A DNA stretch of 64,000 nt from Staphylococcus sp. IVB6240 (GCF_025558425.1 NZ_CP094718.1:1922001-1986000); one strand, 5' to 3'; positions 1-9,535 are shown, counted from the stretch's first letter. Made by a program: numbers and translations. The notes: generated by a model not told the origin, from the sequence alone.

Positions 1-758
1 ACATAGAAAAAGGCTGCTAATACAATTGCTGTAATTAGAAACAGACTGACTACCATCATATTCAGTGGTAATTGTTCTGCTTGGTAACTTGGAATGGCTG
101 CTTTTAAGTCATCTTTAGAAGCAACTTTCACGCCATCAATAGTTTCTAAATCTTTGATTGTGCGATCACTTGCATCATGTAATGGATACATCGCTGTTGC
201 TACTTGTTTTCCTGCAACTTTTGTGAGACCTTCATCTGTCATCATCGCCACATTGGCATGTGAATGCATCGTATGATCAAAGAACCCCACTACCTGCAAT
301 TTTTTATCTTTTTCTGGTACTTTGATCCAATCGCCAACATGAATACCTTCACCACTCAACTTGCTGTTCAACACAACCTCTTGTTCACTTTGAGGGTAAT
401 GCCCTTTCTTTAATTTGGGTTGTTCCTTTTTAGGAATATTGGTGAACAACATGTCTTCTTTGTAGTCTTTAAACTTTGTAGATACTTGCGCTATTTTAAT
501 TGGTTTCTCACCAGTGACTTTTTCTATCTCTGACTGTGTTTCAGGTGTGAAGCGTGACTTTTCCAATAAGTCCTCTGAATCTTTTTGAATAACATAACGC
601 TCTGATTGGAAGCCATTCAACATCGAAACATTTTCTCGCGCTAATCCTTGCGCAAGGCCTGTAATAAATAACACCATGCTTGCTAATAAAACAACAATAA
701 ATAATATCAGTGCATATCGAAACTTATAAAAAGTTAATTCTGATATCGCTAATTTCAT
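1..758 (-). CDS. hrtB: Heme efflux ABC transporter permease HrtB (3' end beyond window)
   Basis: Membrane permease of the HrtAB pump that relieves heme toxicity. About 252 codons are present and the C-terminus lies beyond base 1. The reading begins MKLAISELTFYKFRYAL, followed by a first membrane segment at residues 14-38, a long extracellular domain (about 40-225) and the start of a second membrane segment (MMVVSLFLITAIVLAAFFYV). This matches the MacB/FtsX-like architecture and the N-terminus of S. aureus HrtB as I recall it. The start at 758 follows GAAGGGAG. The gene diverges from hssR, and an HssR-type repeat lies just upstream. hrtA (the ATPase) is expected off the left edge. Identification is confident from sequence and context. 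Confidence 0.93.
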   Translation of the reverse strand, partial: MKLAISELTFYKFRYALILFIVVLLASMVLFITGLAQGLARENVSMLNGFQSERYVIQKDSEDLLEKSRFTPETQSEIEKVTGEKPIKIAQVSTKFKDYKEDMLFTNIPKKEQPKLKKGHYPQSEQEVVLNSKLSGEGIHVGDWIKVPEKDKKLQVVGFFDHTMHSHANVAMMTDEGLTKVAGKQVATAMYPLHDASDRTIKDLETIDGVKVASKDDLKAAIPSYQAEQLPLNMMVVSLFLITAIVLAAFFY

Positions 759-794
759 CGTTCATATCTCCCTTCTCGTTCTGATCATGTCTTA

Positions 795-827
795 ACTATA
801 CGAGTCTTATATGAACTCAATATGAAC
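795..827 (-). promoter_or_regulatory. HssR-type direct repeat and promoter of hrtB
   Basis: Read on the minus strand, GTTCATATT (827-819), a two-base spacer and GTTCATATA (816-808) form a direct repeat. This is the known HssR recognition arrangement from S. aureus (GTTCATATT-N2-GTTCATATT) with one mismatch. A TATAGT -10 element follows at 800-795, so the repeat sits where a -35 box would be, as expected for an activator site. The hrtB start codon is about 40 bases further on. Confidence 0.88.
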
Positions 828-1008
828 ACTCTGACATTTTTTGAAATAAGCAGAAGATTAAGATGCTATGTGGATGGAATATATGCTTTTTAAAATGATC
901 ATGTAGGCTACTCTTTTAATATTTCCCAGGAAACATACCAGATTATGTGACTTGATATTTGCTGTGATAGAATGGCTGTATGTATATAAAGAAGAAAGAG
1001 GTGTATGT

Positions 1009-1686
1009 ATGGCTGTAACTTGTTTAATTGTTGATGATGACCCCGATATTCTGTCATATGTAGAGACACATGTGACACGCGAAGGTTATCATGCTGTAAC
1101 ACAGCCCAATGCAGAGTCTGCGCTTGACTATGTCGCAGATCACGCCATTGATATTGCGATTGTTGACGTGATGATGGATGGTATGAATGGATTCGATCTA
1201 TGCCAGACATTGAAATATGATTATAACTATCCCGTTATTATGCTCACTGCTCGAGATGCACTGAGTGATAAAGAACGTGCCTTTTTAGCAGGGACAGATG
1301 ACTATGTCACAAAGCCATTTGAAGTGGCAGAATTAATGTTTCGCATCAAAGCAGTTCTACGACGTTATCAAATCCAGACAAACACTCAAATTCAACTGGG
1401 CAATGTCATCATTAATCAAGTAGAACGGACAACAAAGATAGAGTCTAAAGTACTCGTACTCCCGAACAAGGAGTTTGAATTGCTGAATTTACTTATTTCA
1501 TACCCCGAACAAGTTTTTGAACGTGAAACACTCATTACTAAGATTTGGGGATTTGACTACGAAGGGGATACGCGGACGGTGGATGTGCATGTTAAACGTT
1601 TGCGCCAACGCTTAAAAAAGCTCGGTGCAACGATTCACATTGAAACATTGCGTGGTGTTGGTTATCGGGTGACAGATCATGTTTAA
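1009..1686 (+). CDS. hssR: Heme response regulator HssR
   Basis: OmpR/PhoB-type response regulator of 225 residues. The receiver domain covers residues 1-115, with the acidic pocket VDDDP near the N-terminus, phospho-acceptor Asp53 (IVDVMMDGM) and the conserved Lys in DYVTKPF. The winged-helix DNA-binding domain spans about 125-222 (KEFELLNLL, TRTVDVHVKRLRQRL, LRGVGYRV). I chose ATG 1009 over an in-frame ATG at 952 because AGAAAGAGGTG lies just upstream and homologues start here. It overlaps hssS by 8 bases. Phosphorylated HssR is known to activate hrtAB, and the matching repeat is visible upstream of hrtB. Confidence 0.95.
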   Translation: MAVTCLIVDDDPDILSYVETHVTREGYHAVTQPNAESALDYVADHAIDIAIVDVMMDGMNGFDLCQTLKYDYNYPVIMLTARDALSDKERAFLAGTDDYVTKPFEVAELMFRIKAVLRRYQIQTNTQIQLGNVIINQVERTTKIESKVLVLPNKEFELLNLLISYPEQVFERETLITKIWGFDYEGDTRTVDVHVKRLRQRLKKLGATIHIETLRGVGYRVTDHV

Positions 1687-3046
1687 ATCACTCTATTATC
1701 GCCTTGCTTTCTACACATTGACCGTTATGTTGATTAGTGCGCTGGCAAGTTTTCTTATCACGAATGTGTACTATCACTTTGTCCTTAAAGAACAGAATGA
1801 CGTCAAAGTCATGACAACGTTACAACGTGCAAATAGTACTGATAATGTGCATAATGAAGCATCTTTTTCTCAATATTTAAGCTTACTCGGCGACTTAAAT
1901 TATCAAGTGATTGCTGTCGATGAACAACATCATGTTAAACATTATGGTGCATCATTCCGAAAATATAATTTAAGTCCTCAAACAATTGATCGTGTCCTTG
2001 CAGGAGAAGATTATCATGGGATTCGTGAACGTCCCTTTAACCCTGCGATTACTGGCTTTTTTGACAATGAATCACGTAATACGGTTGGAACACGATTTCA
2101 AACGACTTCTGGAAACTACGCTGTTTTTATACGTCCAGATATTAATTATTTACTAGGAGAATTTCGCTATTTCTTAGTTGTATTGTTAATACTTCTCGTG
2201 ATTTTCTCAATCTTACTGGTTATTTGGTCTACTTACGCTTTGGTGAAACCTGTCAAAGCATTGAAAACAGCTACAGAACGCATGATGGCCGGCGATTTTA
2301 CAACACCTATCCAAGTGACACGTACAGATGAGATTGGAACGTTACAACAACATTTCGATACGATGCGTGTGTCGCTCAAACAGTTGGACGACATGCGCCA
2401 GCACTTCGTTCAAAATGTATCTCATGAATTTAAAACACCTTTAACACATATTCATCACTTGCTGAATCAGCTGCAAAATGAATCGAATAAAGAAAGTCAA
2501 AATCAATATATTGAACGTATTTATAACGAAACACACCGTTTGAGCCAGTTAACACAACAGCTCTTGCTTTTATCAGAGATGGATAATGGTGGCCATTTGC
2601 AATTTGATGAATCATTCCAATTAGATACACTTATCAAAGATATTGTATCTAATGAGCGTTATACCATTGAACAAAAGTCACTCAGTATGATCTATGAACT
2701 GGCTGATGTCTCTTATCAAGGAAATCAACGGCTTCTTACACAAGCGATTGGAAATATCATTCGCAATGCGATTAAATATACACCCGAGTATGGCATGATT
2801 GACATCACGTTATCACAACAGACGGATCAAATCGTGATTACTGTTGAAGATGATGGTCCTGGAATGGATGAAGAAACGGTATCACATATTTTTGAACGTT
2901 TCTATAAAGCTTCATCACATACTGATAGTAATGGCCTTGGTTTAGCGATTTCACAATCGATTATTGAACGTCATCACGGGACCATTAAAGTGCAAAGTAC
3001 ACCAGAATTAGGGACCACATTTACGATGACATTACCCATTCCATAG
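1679..3046 (+). CDS. hssS: Heme sensor histidine kinase HssS
   Basis: Membrane sensor kinase, 455 residues. Transmembrane segments lie at about 8-30 and 162-188 and enclose an extracellular sensor domain of roughly 130 residues. A HAMP linker follows (VKPVKALKTATERMMAGDF, about 190-240). The H box is NVSHEFKTPLTH with His249, the same position as the reported phosphorylated His in S. aureus HssS. The ATPase domain has an N box (NIIRNAIKYTP), a G1 box (EDDGPGMDEE) and a G2 box (GLGLAISQSI). It is translationally coupled to hssR and ends in a strong shared terminator. It senses heme exposure and phosphorylates HssR. Confidence 0.95.
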   Translation: MFKSLYYRLAFYTLTVMLISALASFLITNVYYHFVLKEQNDVKVMTTLQRANSTDNVHNEASFSQYLSLLGDLNYQVIAVDEQHHVKHYGASFRKYNLSPQTIDRVLAGEDYHGIRERPFNPAITGFFDNESRNTVGTRFQTTSGNYAVFIRPDINYLLGEFRYFLVVLLILLVIFSILLVIWSTYALVKPVKALKTATERMMAGDFTTPIQVTRTDEIGTLQQHFDTMRVSLKQLDDMRQHFVQNVSHEFKTPLTHIHHLLNQLQNESNKESQNQYIERIYNETHRLSQLTQQLLLLSEMDNGGHLQFDESFQLDTLIKDIVSNERYTIEQKSLSMIYELADVSYQGNQRLLTQAIGNIIRNAIKYTPEYGMIDITLSQQTDQIVITVEDDGPGMDEETVSHIFERFYKASSHTDSNGLGLAISQSIIERHHGTIKVQSTPELGTTFTMTLPIP

Positions 3047-3050
3047 AAAA

Positions 3051-3107
3051 AAAGCCATTGGCTGAAAGATGTCGGAATCACCGATACTTTCGTATGCCAA
3101 TGGCTTT
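3051..3107. terminator. Bidirectional terminator between hssS and mqo
   Basis: AAAGCCATTGGC at 3051 pairs with GCCAATGGCTTT ending at 3107. An A run lies on the left and a T run on the right, so it can stop transcription from both converging genes. Confidence 0.85.
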
Positions 3108-3112
3108 TATTA

Positions 3113-4606
3113 TTATTTCGCTTCAGAATCGAGTTGTAAATATTTTACAACGTCTTTATTCACTTTTTCATATAATGCATCATCATCACTTAGTTTTGTA
3201 CCGAATGATGGGACCATTTCTTTAATTTTTGGTTGCCAATCAGGGAATGACTTACCAAAAGCACGTTGCATCACATCTAACATAACAGGTACTGCTGTTG
3301 ATGCACCTGGTGACGCACCAAGTAACGCTGCTAATGTACCATCTTTAGATGCAATCACTTCTGTACCGAATTGCAATGTCCCTTTTCCTTTGGCAGTGTC
3401 TTTAATAACTTGAACACGTTGACCTGCAACGACAACACGCCAGTCTTCATTTTTCGCATTTGGCACAAACTCACGTAAATCATCCATACGTTCATCATTA
3501 GATAACATGAGTTGTTGCACTAAATATTTTGTAAGTGGCATTTCTTTGGCACCTGCTGCAAGCATTGTTAGTAGGTTGTTTGGTTTCACTGACTTGATAA
3601 GGTCGAAATATGAACCTTGTTTTAAGAATTTTGGTGAGAAACCAGCGAACGGTCCAAATAATAATGTACGTTCTCCATCAATGTAACGCGTATCTAAATG
3701 AGGTACTGACATTGGTGGGGCACCGACTTTGGCTTTCCCGTATACTTTCGCATGATGTTTTTCAACAACTTCTGGATTTTTACAAACAAGGAATAAGCCA
3801 CTGACTGGGAAACCACCGACATGTTTTGACTCTGGGATACCTGTCTTTTGTAAAAGTGGTAAACTCGCGCCACCTGCACCGATGAACACGAATTTAGAAA
3901 CGACCGTGAATACCTTATCTTCTTGAATGTCACGAATCTTAACTGTCCAAGTCTTATCATTATTCTGTTTCAAGTCTAATACTTCATGTTCATAATACAC
4001 ACCGCCACCACGTTCTTCTATACGTGTCAGCAATTGGCTTGTTAACGAACCAAAGTTCACATCTGTCCCTGAATGGTCACGAGTTGCTGCAATTGGTGTT
4101 GTTTGATTTTGACGCCCTTCCATCATAAGAGGTACCCATTTTTTCAAAGTTTCAGGTTCATCAGAAATCGTCATATTTTTGAATAGATTGTTATTTTTAA
4201 GTGCTTCTACACGTGCTTTCAAAAATCGTACATTATCTGTTCCCATCACAAAGCTCATGTGTGGAACAGAACGAATAAACTTTTCAGGTTCAGGCAGTTG
4301 TCCTGTTTTTACAAGATGTGCCCAAAATTGTTTAGATACTTGGAATTGTTCGTTGATATGGATGGCTTTTGTAATGTCAACTGACCCATCCGCTTGTTCT
4401 TTTGTATAGTTGAGTTCACACAATGCAGAATGCCCTGTTCCTGCGTTGTTCCATGCATTTGAACTTTCCTCAGCACACTTATCAAGGCGCTCAAACACAC
4501 TAATCTCCCAATCTGGTTGTACTTCTTTTAACAACATACCTAACGTCGCACTCATAACACCGCCACCGATGAGCACAACATCTGTCTTGTTATGCAAATT
4601 GTTCAT
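3113..4606 (-). CDS. mqo: Malate:quinone oxidoreductase (Mqo1 type)
   Basis: FAD-dependent, membrane-associated enzyme that oxidises malate to oxaloacetate and passes electrons to menaquinone. It has 497 residues, the usual length. The N-terminal dinucleotide-binding motif is [13 protein letters not shown] (about residues 11-23), and family-typical blocks follow: [35 protein letters not shown] and [18 protein letters not shown]. The sequence resembles the S. aureus Mqo1 paralogue more than Mqo2 ([22 protein letters not shown]). A purine-rich AAAAGGGGG precedes the start. The gene appears monocistronic between a shared terminator and a long upstream region that contains a weak cre-like site. 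Confidence 0.95.
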   Translation of the reverse strand: MNNLHNKTDVVLIGGGVMSATLGMLLKEVQPDWEISVFERLDKCAEESSNAWNNAGTGHSALCELNYTKEQADGSVDITKAIHINEQFQVSKQFWAHLVKTGQLPEPEKFIRSVPHMSFVMGTDNVRFLKARVEALKNNNLFKNMTISDEPETLKKWVPLMMEGRQNQTTPIAATRDHSGTDVNFGSLTSQLLTRIEERGGGVYYEHEVLDLKQNNDKTWTVKIRDIQEDKVFTVVSKFVFIGAGGASLPLLQKTGIPESKHVGGFPVSGLFLVCKNPEVVEKHHAKVYGKAKVGAPPMSVPHLDTRYIDGERTLLFGPFAGFSPKFLKQGSYFDLIKSVKPNNLLTMLAAGAKEMPLTKYLVQQLMLSNDERMDDLREFVPNAKNEDWRVVVAGQRVQVIKDTAKGKGTLQFGTEVIASKDGTLAALLGASPGASTAVPVMLDVMQRAFGKSFPDWQPKIKEMVPSFGTKLSDDDALYEKVNKDVVKYLQLDSEAK

Positions 4607-5057
4607 AACAATCCAGTCCCCCTTTTCGTTTGTTCATTTTTTATCGTGACACAAAAACCATCGCTGTTCAAAGTTTGATTGTCTCCCTGGCAAAAATAGG
4701 TATATCCCATTTTCACAATCTGCTGCTTCACATACTTTATAGATGACAACGTGGTTCTTGTCTCTATCACCTATAGTGCAATGAATATTTAAATACTTAA
4801 TAATCTAATTATACCCCTAAAAACCATAAGAAAAAAGCGCTTACTTCTAAAATTTATATTTAATGTATTTGTAGATAAAGGAAATGTGCAAACATCTTGT
4901 ATACTAATTCCTTTGAAAATAACTAGACACTTCAATCAGCCCACTTAATTATCGTATTTTTATAATAAGTGAATATCTCTCACATACTTCTCAGTACAGA
5001 TATACTCACATATCTTGTGCTATAATGAGCAAAAAGAACGATATTGAGGGATGCATC
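4607..5057. other. Intergenic region between mqo and glycosyltransferase
   Basis: About 450 bases, AT rich, holding divergent promoters. A weak catabolite-control (cre)-like match is at 4832-4845 (AAAAAGCGCTTACT, three mismatches to TGWAANCGNTNWCA). No gene or RNA family was recognised. Confidence 0.4.
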
Positions 5058-6230
5058 ATGAAGTCTGTTACATTCTTAGTGCATAATATGTATGCTATGG
5101 ATGGTGCCGTCAAAGCAATTAGCAATATCGCTAACGAGCTTGTACGACAAGGTCATCCTGTAAAAATCATTTCCATCTTCCAATCTAATAAGCAACCTTA
5201 TTTTGAATTAGACCACCGTATTAAAACTGTCTCACTCATCAACGATCAATTAAAAATACGTAATCTAATATCTTTATCTACCAAATATATTCGTACATGC
5301 ACACCTTTATTAAAACCAAAATATCTCACAAAATTTGAGCCAGATTATAAACATTACTCGAGCTATATCGAACGTAAGCTATTCCGTGCCTTACATCAAG
5401 ATACATCTGACGTTATCGTGGGGACACGGGCAAGTTTAAATATTTTCATTTCCAGATACGCCAATCCACATCAATATCATATTGGTATGGAACATATGAA
5501 CTTCACCGCATATGAGGATGACTATCGTCAGGAAATATTACAAAACTATGTCCACTTAGACGCACTGACAACACTCACATCACAAGATCAATCAACATAT
5601 CAACATGCATTACCCGAAACACCTATCTTTGTAATCCCTAATATGATTTCCGATAAACGTTATAATATGATGAAGAAAAATCAAATTATCGCAGCAGGTC
5701 GCTTTGAATACGAAAAAGGATTTGATTTGTTAATCGAAGCCATTTATTACATTCAAAGAGATTTGAGAGAAGAGGGCTATACCGTTCAAATATTTGGAGA
5801 TGGTAAAGAAAAGGAAGCACTCAACCAAACAATTAATTATCTACAGCTACAAGATATCATTTTCCTTCGTCCTACTACACAACAGTTGAGTACATATATC
5901 GCTGAAAGTAAAGTGACCTGTATTCCATCTCGTAACGAAGGTTTTGGTATGACGATTTTAGAAGCGATGAACCAAGGGAGTATTACGGTAAGTTTTGATG
6001 GGAATGTCGGTCCTTCCACACTCATTAACCATGCTAAAAATGGTTTCCTTGTACCATATGGAGATGCGGAAAAACTGAGTCTACAATTGTTAGATGTACT
6101 ACAAAACTTACATGGTCGGCTTCTTAAAGAGGTTAGAATAGCTGGCTATGATACCGTTGCAGCACATGCGCCCGAAAAGATTTATAAACAGTTTAAACAT
6201 ATCATTGATACCCTTGATCAATCATTCTAA
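5058..6230 (+). CDS. Glycosyltransferase family 4 protein
   Basis: Predicted cytoplasmic retaining glycosyltransferase (GT-B fold), 390 residues. The N-terminal acceptor domain contains the glycine-poor loop VHNMYAMDGAVKAISN. The C-terminal donor domain contains AAGRFEYEKGFDLLIEA, the nucleotide-sugar region IFGDGKEKEAL and the EX7E motif in RNEGFGMTILEA (about residues 298-309). ATG 5058 was chosen because TTGAGGG precedes it; an in-frame ATG at 5025 lacks a site. It stands alone between mqo and lctP with its own terminator. The substrate is unknown. Relatives decorate wall teichoic acid or act on cell-surface glycans, but nothing here fixes that. Confidence 0.85.
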   Translation: MKSVTFLVHNMYAMDGAVKAISNIANELVRQGHPVKIISIFQSNKQPYFELDHRIKTVSLINDQLKIRNLISLSTKYIRTCTPLLKPKYLTKFEPDYKHYSSYIERKLFRALHQDTSDVIVGTRASLNIFISRYANPHQYHIGMEHMNFTAYEDDYRQEILQNYVHLDALTTLTSQDQSTYQHALPETPIFVIPNMISDKRYNMMKKNQIIAAGRFEYEKGFDLLIEAIYYIQRDLREEGYTVQIFGDGKEKEALNQTINYLQLQDIIFLRPTTQQLSTYIAESKVTCIPSRNEGFGMTILEAMNQGSITVSFDGNVGPSTLINHAKNGFLVPYGDAEKLSLQLLDVLQNLHGRLLKEVRIAGYDTVAAHAPEKIYKQFKHIIDTLDQSF

Positions 6231-6238
6231 TCAAAAAT

Positions 6239-6279
6239 AGCGTCCATCTCTCCTATTTATTTAGAGAAAGACGGACGCT
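6239..6279. terminator. Bidirectional terminator, glycosyltransferase / lctP
   Basis: AGCGTCCATCTCTC pairs with GAGAAAGACGGACGCT around a short AT loop. It is followed by T-rich sequence, and the gene ends converge here. Confidence 0.8.
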
Positions 6280-6297
6280 TTATTGGTTTGCTATTTA

Positions 6298-7911
6298 TTA
6301 GCTAATCAATAATGAAAGGATGAATGTCCAAATACACCAGATAACTAATAAACCAGCACTATATTTTAATGTCATTTTTAATAATTGTGATTCTTTACCA
6401 ACTTCTTTTACGGCTGCTGTTGCAATCGCAATTGATTGAGGGGAAATCAATTTCGCAATCGCACCACCTGCTGTGTTAGCACCAACTAGAAGTGCACCAC
6501 TTGTACCTACTTGAGGTGCTACAGATGCTTGAATTGGTGCGAAAAGTGCGTTGTTATTTACAACAGATCCTGTCATAAATACACCAATCCAACCTAAGAT
6601 AGGTGATAAGAATGGGAAGATTGCGCCTGTTTTAGAAACACCTTCACCCATTGCTGCTGTTAAACCACCATAAGTTGTTAACTTCGCAATTGCTAAAATC
6701 ATACAGATTGTTAAAATTGGTAACCATAATTCTTTAAATGCTTCTGCAAGTAATTCACCTGCACGTTTGAAATTAACTGATTTAGCTAAAAGTACTGTGA
6801 TAATACCAGTAATTAATAATGCTGTTCCTGTTTGATTCAATAAGTTGAACAATAGTGTAATCGGTTCATTTGAAACATCATTCATTGAGAACGCAAGTGG
6901 AATCTTAACTGTTAAGAATTCTAAAGCGCCACCTTCCATGAATAAACCTTTGAACGCTTTTGTACTCCAGATAAGTACAAGTACTGTAAGGATACCGAAT
7001 GGGCTCCAAGCATATAAAACTTCTTTCGCACTGTGATGTTTTACTTCTACAGTTGGTTCATCAGCATTTAAGCGGAAGATATTTTTAGGTTGGAATTTCT
7101 TAGATACTAATGCCAATGTAGCCATAGATGCTAATGGTGGTAAGATATCGATTAATTCCGGACCTTGAACGTAACTTAAAAGAATTTGTAATACAACGAA
7201 AGGAACGATTGTTGCAATAATTGCTGGTAATGTTTCACGAATTCCTTTAAAACCATCTAAGATAAAGATTAATAAGAATGGTACAAAGATTGAAAGGATT
7301 GGTAAGCTATAGTTTAATGAACGTGCAACATCTAATGCTGTGATGTTACCGTGCAAGCTTAATGTATCAATAACAGCTACTGGTAAACCAATGGCACCAT
7401 ATGCACCTGCAGCACCGTTTGCTACAAGACAAAGCATTGCAGCTTTTAATGGTTCAAAACCTAATTGAGCAAGTAATACCGCACAGATTGCAATTGGTAC
7501 ACCAAATCCTGCAACCCCTTCTAAGAAAGCGTTGAAACAGAAACCTATTAATAATAATTGAATTCGTTGGTCTTCAGAAATTGTAGTAATACTATCTTGA
7601 ATAACTGAGAATTGACCAGTTGCAACGGTTACTTTATACAACCATACAGCCATCATAACGATAAAGCCGATAGGTAAAATACCTTGATAAAAACCTTCTA
7701 TTACCCCACCAGTTGCTACACCTACTGGTAGTTTAAACACGAATAATGCAACGACGATTGTTACTACTAGAGTGGTTAACGCTGCATAAATCCCCTTCAT
7801 CTTAAACACTGTTAAACAGAGTAAAAATAAAAAGATTGGGATACTTGCTACTAATGCAGATAGTGCAAGATTTTGGAATGGATCAAATGAATGTACTAAC
7901 ATCTCTTTCAT
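6298..7911 (-). CDS. lctP: L-lactate permease
   Basis: Integral membrane lactate transporter of the LctP family, 537 residues with about 13 hydrophobic segments. Family blocks include FNAFLEGVAGFGVPIAICAVLL, MTGSVVNNNALFAPIQ and NTAGGAIAKLISPQSIAIA. The first ATG (7911) lies only three bases from AAAGG, so a second ATG at 7902 is also possible. It is monocistronic. A Rex-like operator at 7952-7969 lies just upstream of the start, fitting the known Rex control of lactate metabolism in S. aureus. It would import or export lactate depending on redox state. Confidence 0.94.
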   Translation of the reverse strand: MKEMLVHSFDPFQNLALSALVASIPIFLFLLCLTVFKMKGIYAALTTLVVTIVVALFVFKLPVGVATGGVIEGFYQGILPIGFIVMMAVWLYKVTVATGQFSVIQDSITTISEDQRIQLLLIGFCFNAFLEGVAGFGVPIAICAVLLAQLGFEPLKAAMLCLVANGAAGAYGAIGLPVAVIDTLSLHGNITALDVARSLNYSLPILSIFVPFLLIFILDGFKGIRETLPAIIATIVPFVVLQILLSYVQGPELIDILPPLASMATLALVSKKFQPKNIFRLNADEPTVEVKHHSAKEVLYAWSPFGILTVLVLIWSTKAFKGLFMEGGALEFLTVKIPLAFSMNDVSNEPITLLFNLLNQTGTALLITGIITVLLAKSVNFKRAGELLAEAFKELWLPILTICMILAIAKLTTYGGLTAAMGEGVSKTGAIFPFLSPILGWIGVFMTGSVVNNNALFAPIQASVAPQVGTSGALLVGANTAGGAIAKLISPQSIAIATAAVKEVGKESQLLKMTLKYSAGLLVIWCIWTFILSLLIS

Positions 7912-7951
7912 CTACCTTTAATATTTTTTTACTTACTTGAAATAAACTTTC

Positions 7952-7969
7952 TTGTGATTTATTTCACAT
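7952..7969. promoter_or_regulatory. Rex-like operator upstream of lctP
   Basis: TTGTGATTTATTTCACAT matches the staphylococcal Rex consensus TTGTGAAWWWWTTCACAA at 16 of 18 positions. It lies about 40 bases upstream of the lctP start. Confidence 0.72.
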
Positions 7970-8212
7970 GAAGAATATACCACGTCCACTTTAATAAATC
8001 AATACGTTAACGCGATTTTTTTATAATAAATAAAAATTTTTCTTATTTATAAAACTTATATAAGTAAATGTTTTGGGGTCAGGTTATTTATTCTACAATA
8101 TTTTTATTGAATACAACAATGGGAATTTTTCATGTTAAGTTTCTAAAATTTCATTGTTTTTGAAAAATAGCAATATTCTAGTTTGATGTCCTAAATCATT
8201 AATTGCAAAATG

Positions 8213-8249
8213 AAAGAGAGGTTTAGGTATCATGCCCAAACCTCTCTTT
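8213..8249 (-). terminator. Terminator of the 8254-8904 lipoprotein gene
   Basis: AAAGAGAGGTTTAGG and CCCAAACCTCTCTTT form a 14-15 bp stem with a short loop just after the stop codon. Confidence 0.85.
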
Positions 8250-8253
8250 ATTA

Positions 8254-8904
8254 TTATTGACGATATGCCGGATCTACAACTTTGGCTTGTCCTGTTTTAT
8301 CGACTGTTACAATCATGTATGTTCCTGGATTCTCTTGATTCAAAAAGCTAAACACATACATATAATAACCATCTTCACCTTCTACAGCGTAATCATTATA
8401 TGGATTATCATACCCATTGAATTGATTCACTTCGGCAGTGGCATTTTGTAAAGCAACTTGAAAATCTGGTAATAACTGTTGTGCTTGTTGGTCATTCAAT
8501 GGCTGACGTACAAGATTTTGTGCGACTGGCACAACATTCTGACCTTGATAAGGTGCCGTACTATTTGTTACTGCTGTTTGTTGTTCTGCCTGCTGATTGC
8601 TACCTTGAGCCACCGTATTATCTGTGACTTGTTCATTTGTCTGTGTAGCCTGTTCGGATGCTTGTTGTGTTTCAGCATTCTCTTGCTCAGTCGTGGCGTC
8701 CTCTTTTTGCCCTTCAGCTGACTGATTTTCTTTTTCTTTTGATGTTGCTGATTTGTCATTATTCTTTGCTGTTTTTTCTTGTTTCTGTTCCATTTTCGTT
8801 TCTTGTTGCTTCTCTTTGTTGTTTGAATCACTGGAACTATCATCGTTTGAACATGCTGCTAATACAAGTGCAAATGCAAAAAAGCTGGCGAATAATCTTT
8901 TCAT
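8254..8904 (-). CDS. Lipoprotein with Gln/Glu/Lys-rich spacer
   Basis: Membrane-anchored lipoprotein of 216 residues with unknown function. The signal peptide ends in lipobox VLAAC (Cys18). Residues 19 to about 125 are low-complexity, dominated by Gln, Glu, Lys, Asn, Thr and Ser. This is followed by a folded-looking C-terminal part of about 85 residues with aromatic motifs (FNGYDNPYNDYAVEGEDGYY, YMYVFSFLNQ, TYMIVTVDKTGQAKVV). ATG 8904 follows TTGGAGG; the upstream in-frame ATG at 8934 does not. It is monocistronic with its own terminator. The C-terminal part resembles small staphylococcal lipoproteins encoded in the same neighbourhood of S. aureus, but I cannot name a characterised family. 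Confidence 0.85.
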   Translation of the reverse strand: MKRLFASFFAFALVLAACSNDDSSSDSNNKEKQQETKMEQKQEKTAKNNDKSATSKEKENQSAEGQKEDATTEQENAETQQASEQATQTNEQVTDNTVAQGSNQQAEQQTAVTNSTAPYQGQNVVPVAQNLVRQPLNDQQAQQLLPDFQVALQNATAEVNQFNGYDNPYNDYAVEGEDGYYMYVFSFLNQENPGTYMIVTVDKTGQAKVVDPAYRQ

Positions 8905-8998
8905 AAATATTACCTCCAAGTTATTTATATGCATTACTTATCTTTATCTTACACTTTTTCAGTGACATAACCAACGATCTTTCTACTAGGTCAACTAA

Positions 8999-9535
8999 CT
9001 ATGAATCATTATCTCCTAGAATTGGCATCTCCATTAGATCATCTTCTTCAATCAAATCTCCCATAACAAAATCTACTGTCCCTGTTTTTGTCATGCCTTG
9101 TTTACGGTAAAAATGAATGGCTTGACGATTCTCTGGCCATACACCTAACCAAATGGCTGTCTTCCCTTGGTCTCTGGCAATCTTTAGTGCTTGATCAAAC
9201 ATTAACTGTCCTAGACGTTGACCGTGGTAGGTTTCATATAGATAAATGCGCTGAATTTCAGCATACTGATCACCTTTATCAACCGTTTGTGCCTTTCCTA
9301 CATTCACTTTAAAATATCCAGCCACTTTACCCTCTACAACAAGCAGATAAAATTGTGATTCTGGGTTTTTGATTTCTTGAGTTAATGTATCGTTAGAAAA
9401 TGCTGAATCACAATAATCTTGAAAGTATTGGTCGTCTTCCATTCCTTCACGATATGCATCTTCAAACGTTTCTAAACTCACACGACGCAGTAGATGTACA
9501 TCATCTGGTGTTACGCGTTCAAAACGATAGTCCAT
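8999..9535 (-). CDS. GNAT family N-acetyltransferase, PaiA-like
   Basis: Cytoplasmic acetyl-CoA-dependent N-acetyltransferase, 178 residues. The GNAT motif A region is IQRIYLYETYHGQRLGQLMFDQALKIA, with the pyrophosphate-binding loop H-GQRLG. Motif B is IWLGVWPENRQAIHFYRKQGM. The overall pattern (SLETFEDAYRE, FKVNVGKAQ, WLGVWPEN) closely resembles B. subtilis PaiA, a spermidine/spermine acetyltransferase. ATG 9535 is preceded by CCAGGAGGG, so the eight extra codons upstream are not used. The gene diverges from the oxidoreductase at 9697. The substrate is inferred from resemblance only. Confidence 0.85.
   Translation of the reverse strand: MDYRFERVTPDDVHLLRRVSLETFEDAYREGMEDDQYFQDYCDSAFSNDTLTQEIKNPESQFYLLVVEGKVAGYFKVNVGKAQTVDKGDQYAEIQRIYLYETYHGQRLGQLMFDQALKIARDQGKTAIWLGVWPENRQAIHFYRKQGMTKTGTVDFVMGDLIEEDDLMEMPILGDNDS

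Larger units (their letters stand above)
7912..8253. other. Intergenic region upstream of lctP
   Basis: Very AT rich, about 340 bases. It contains the Rex-like site for lctP and, at the right end, the terminator of the neighbouring lipoprotein gene. No open frame of note. Confidence 0.5.

Noticed and set aside
4832..4845. Cre (CcpA) site upstream of mqo
   Set aside because: Three mismatches to the consensus in an A-rich context; too weak to list as a separate feature.
8479..8965. Plus-strand frames opposite the lipoprotein gene
   Set aside because: They arise from low-complexity codon runs on the other strand and lack start signals.
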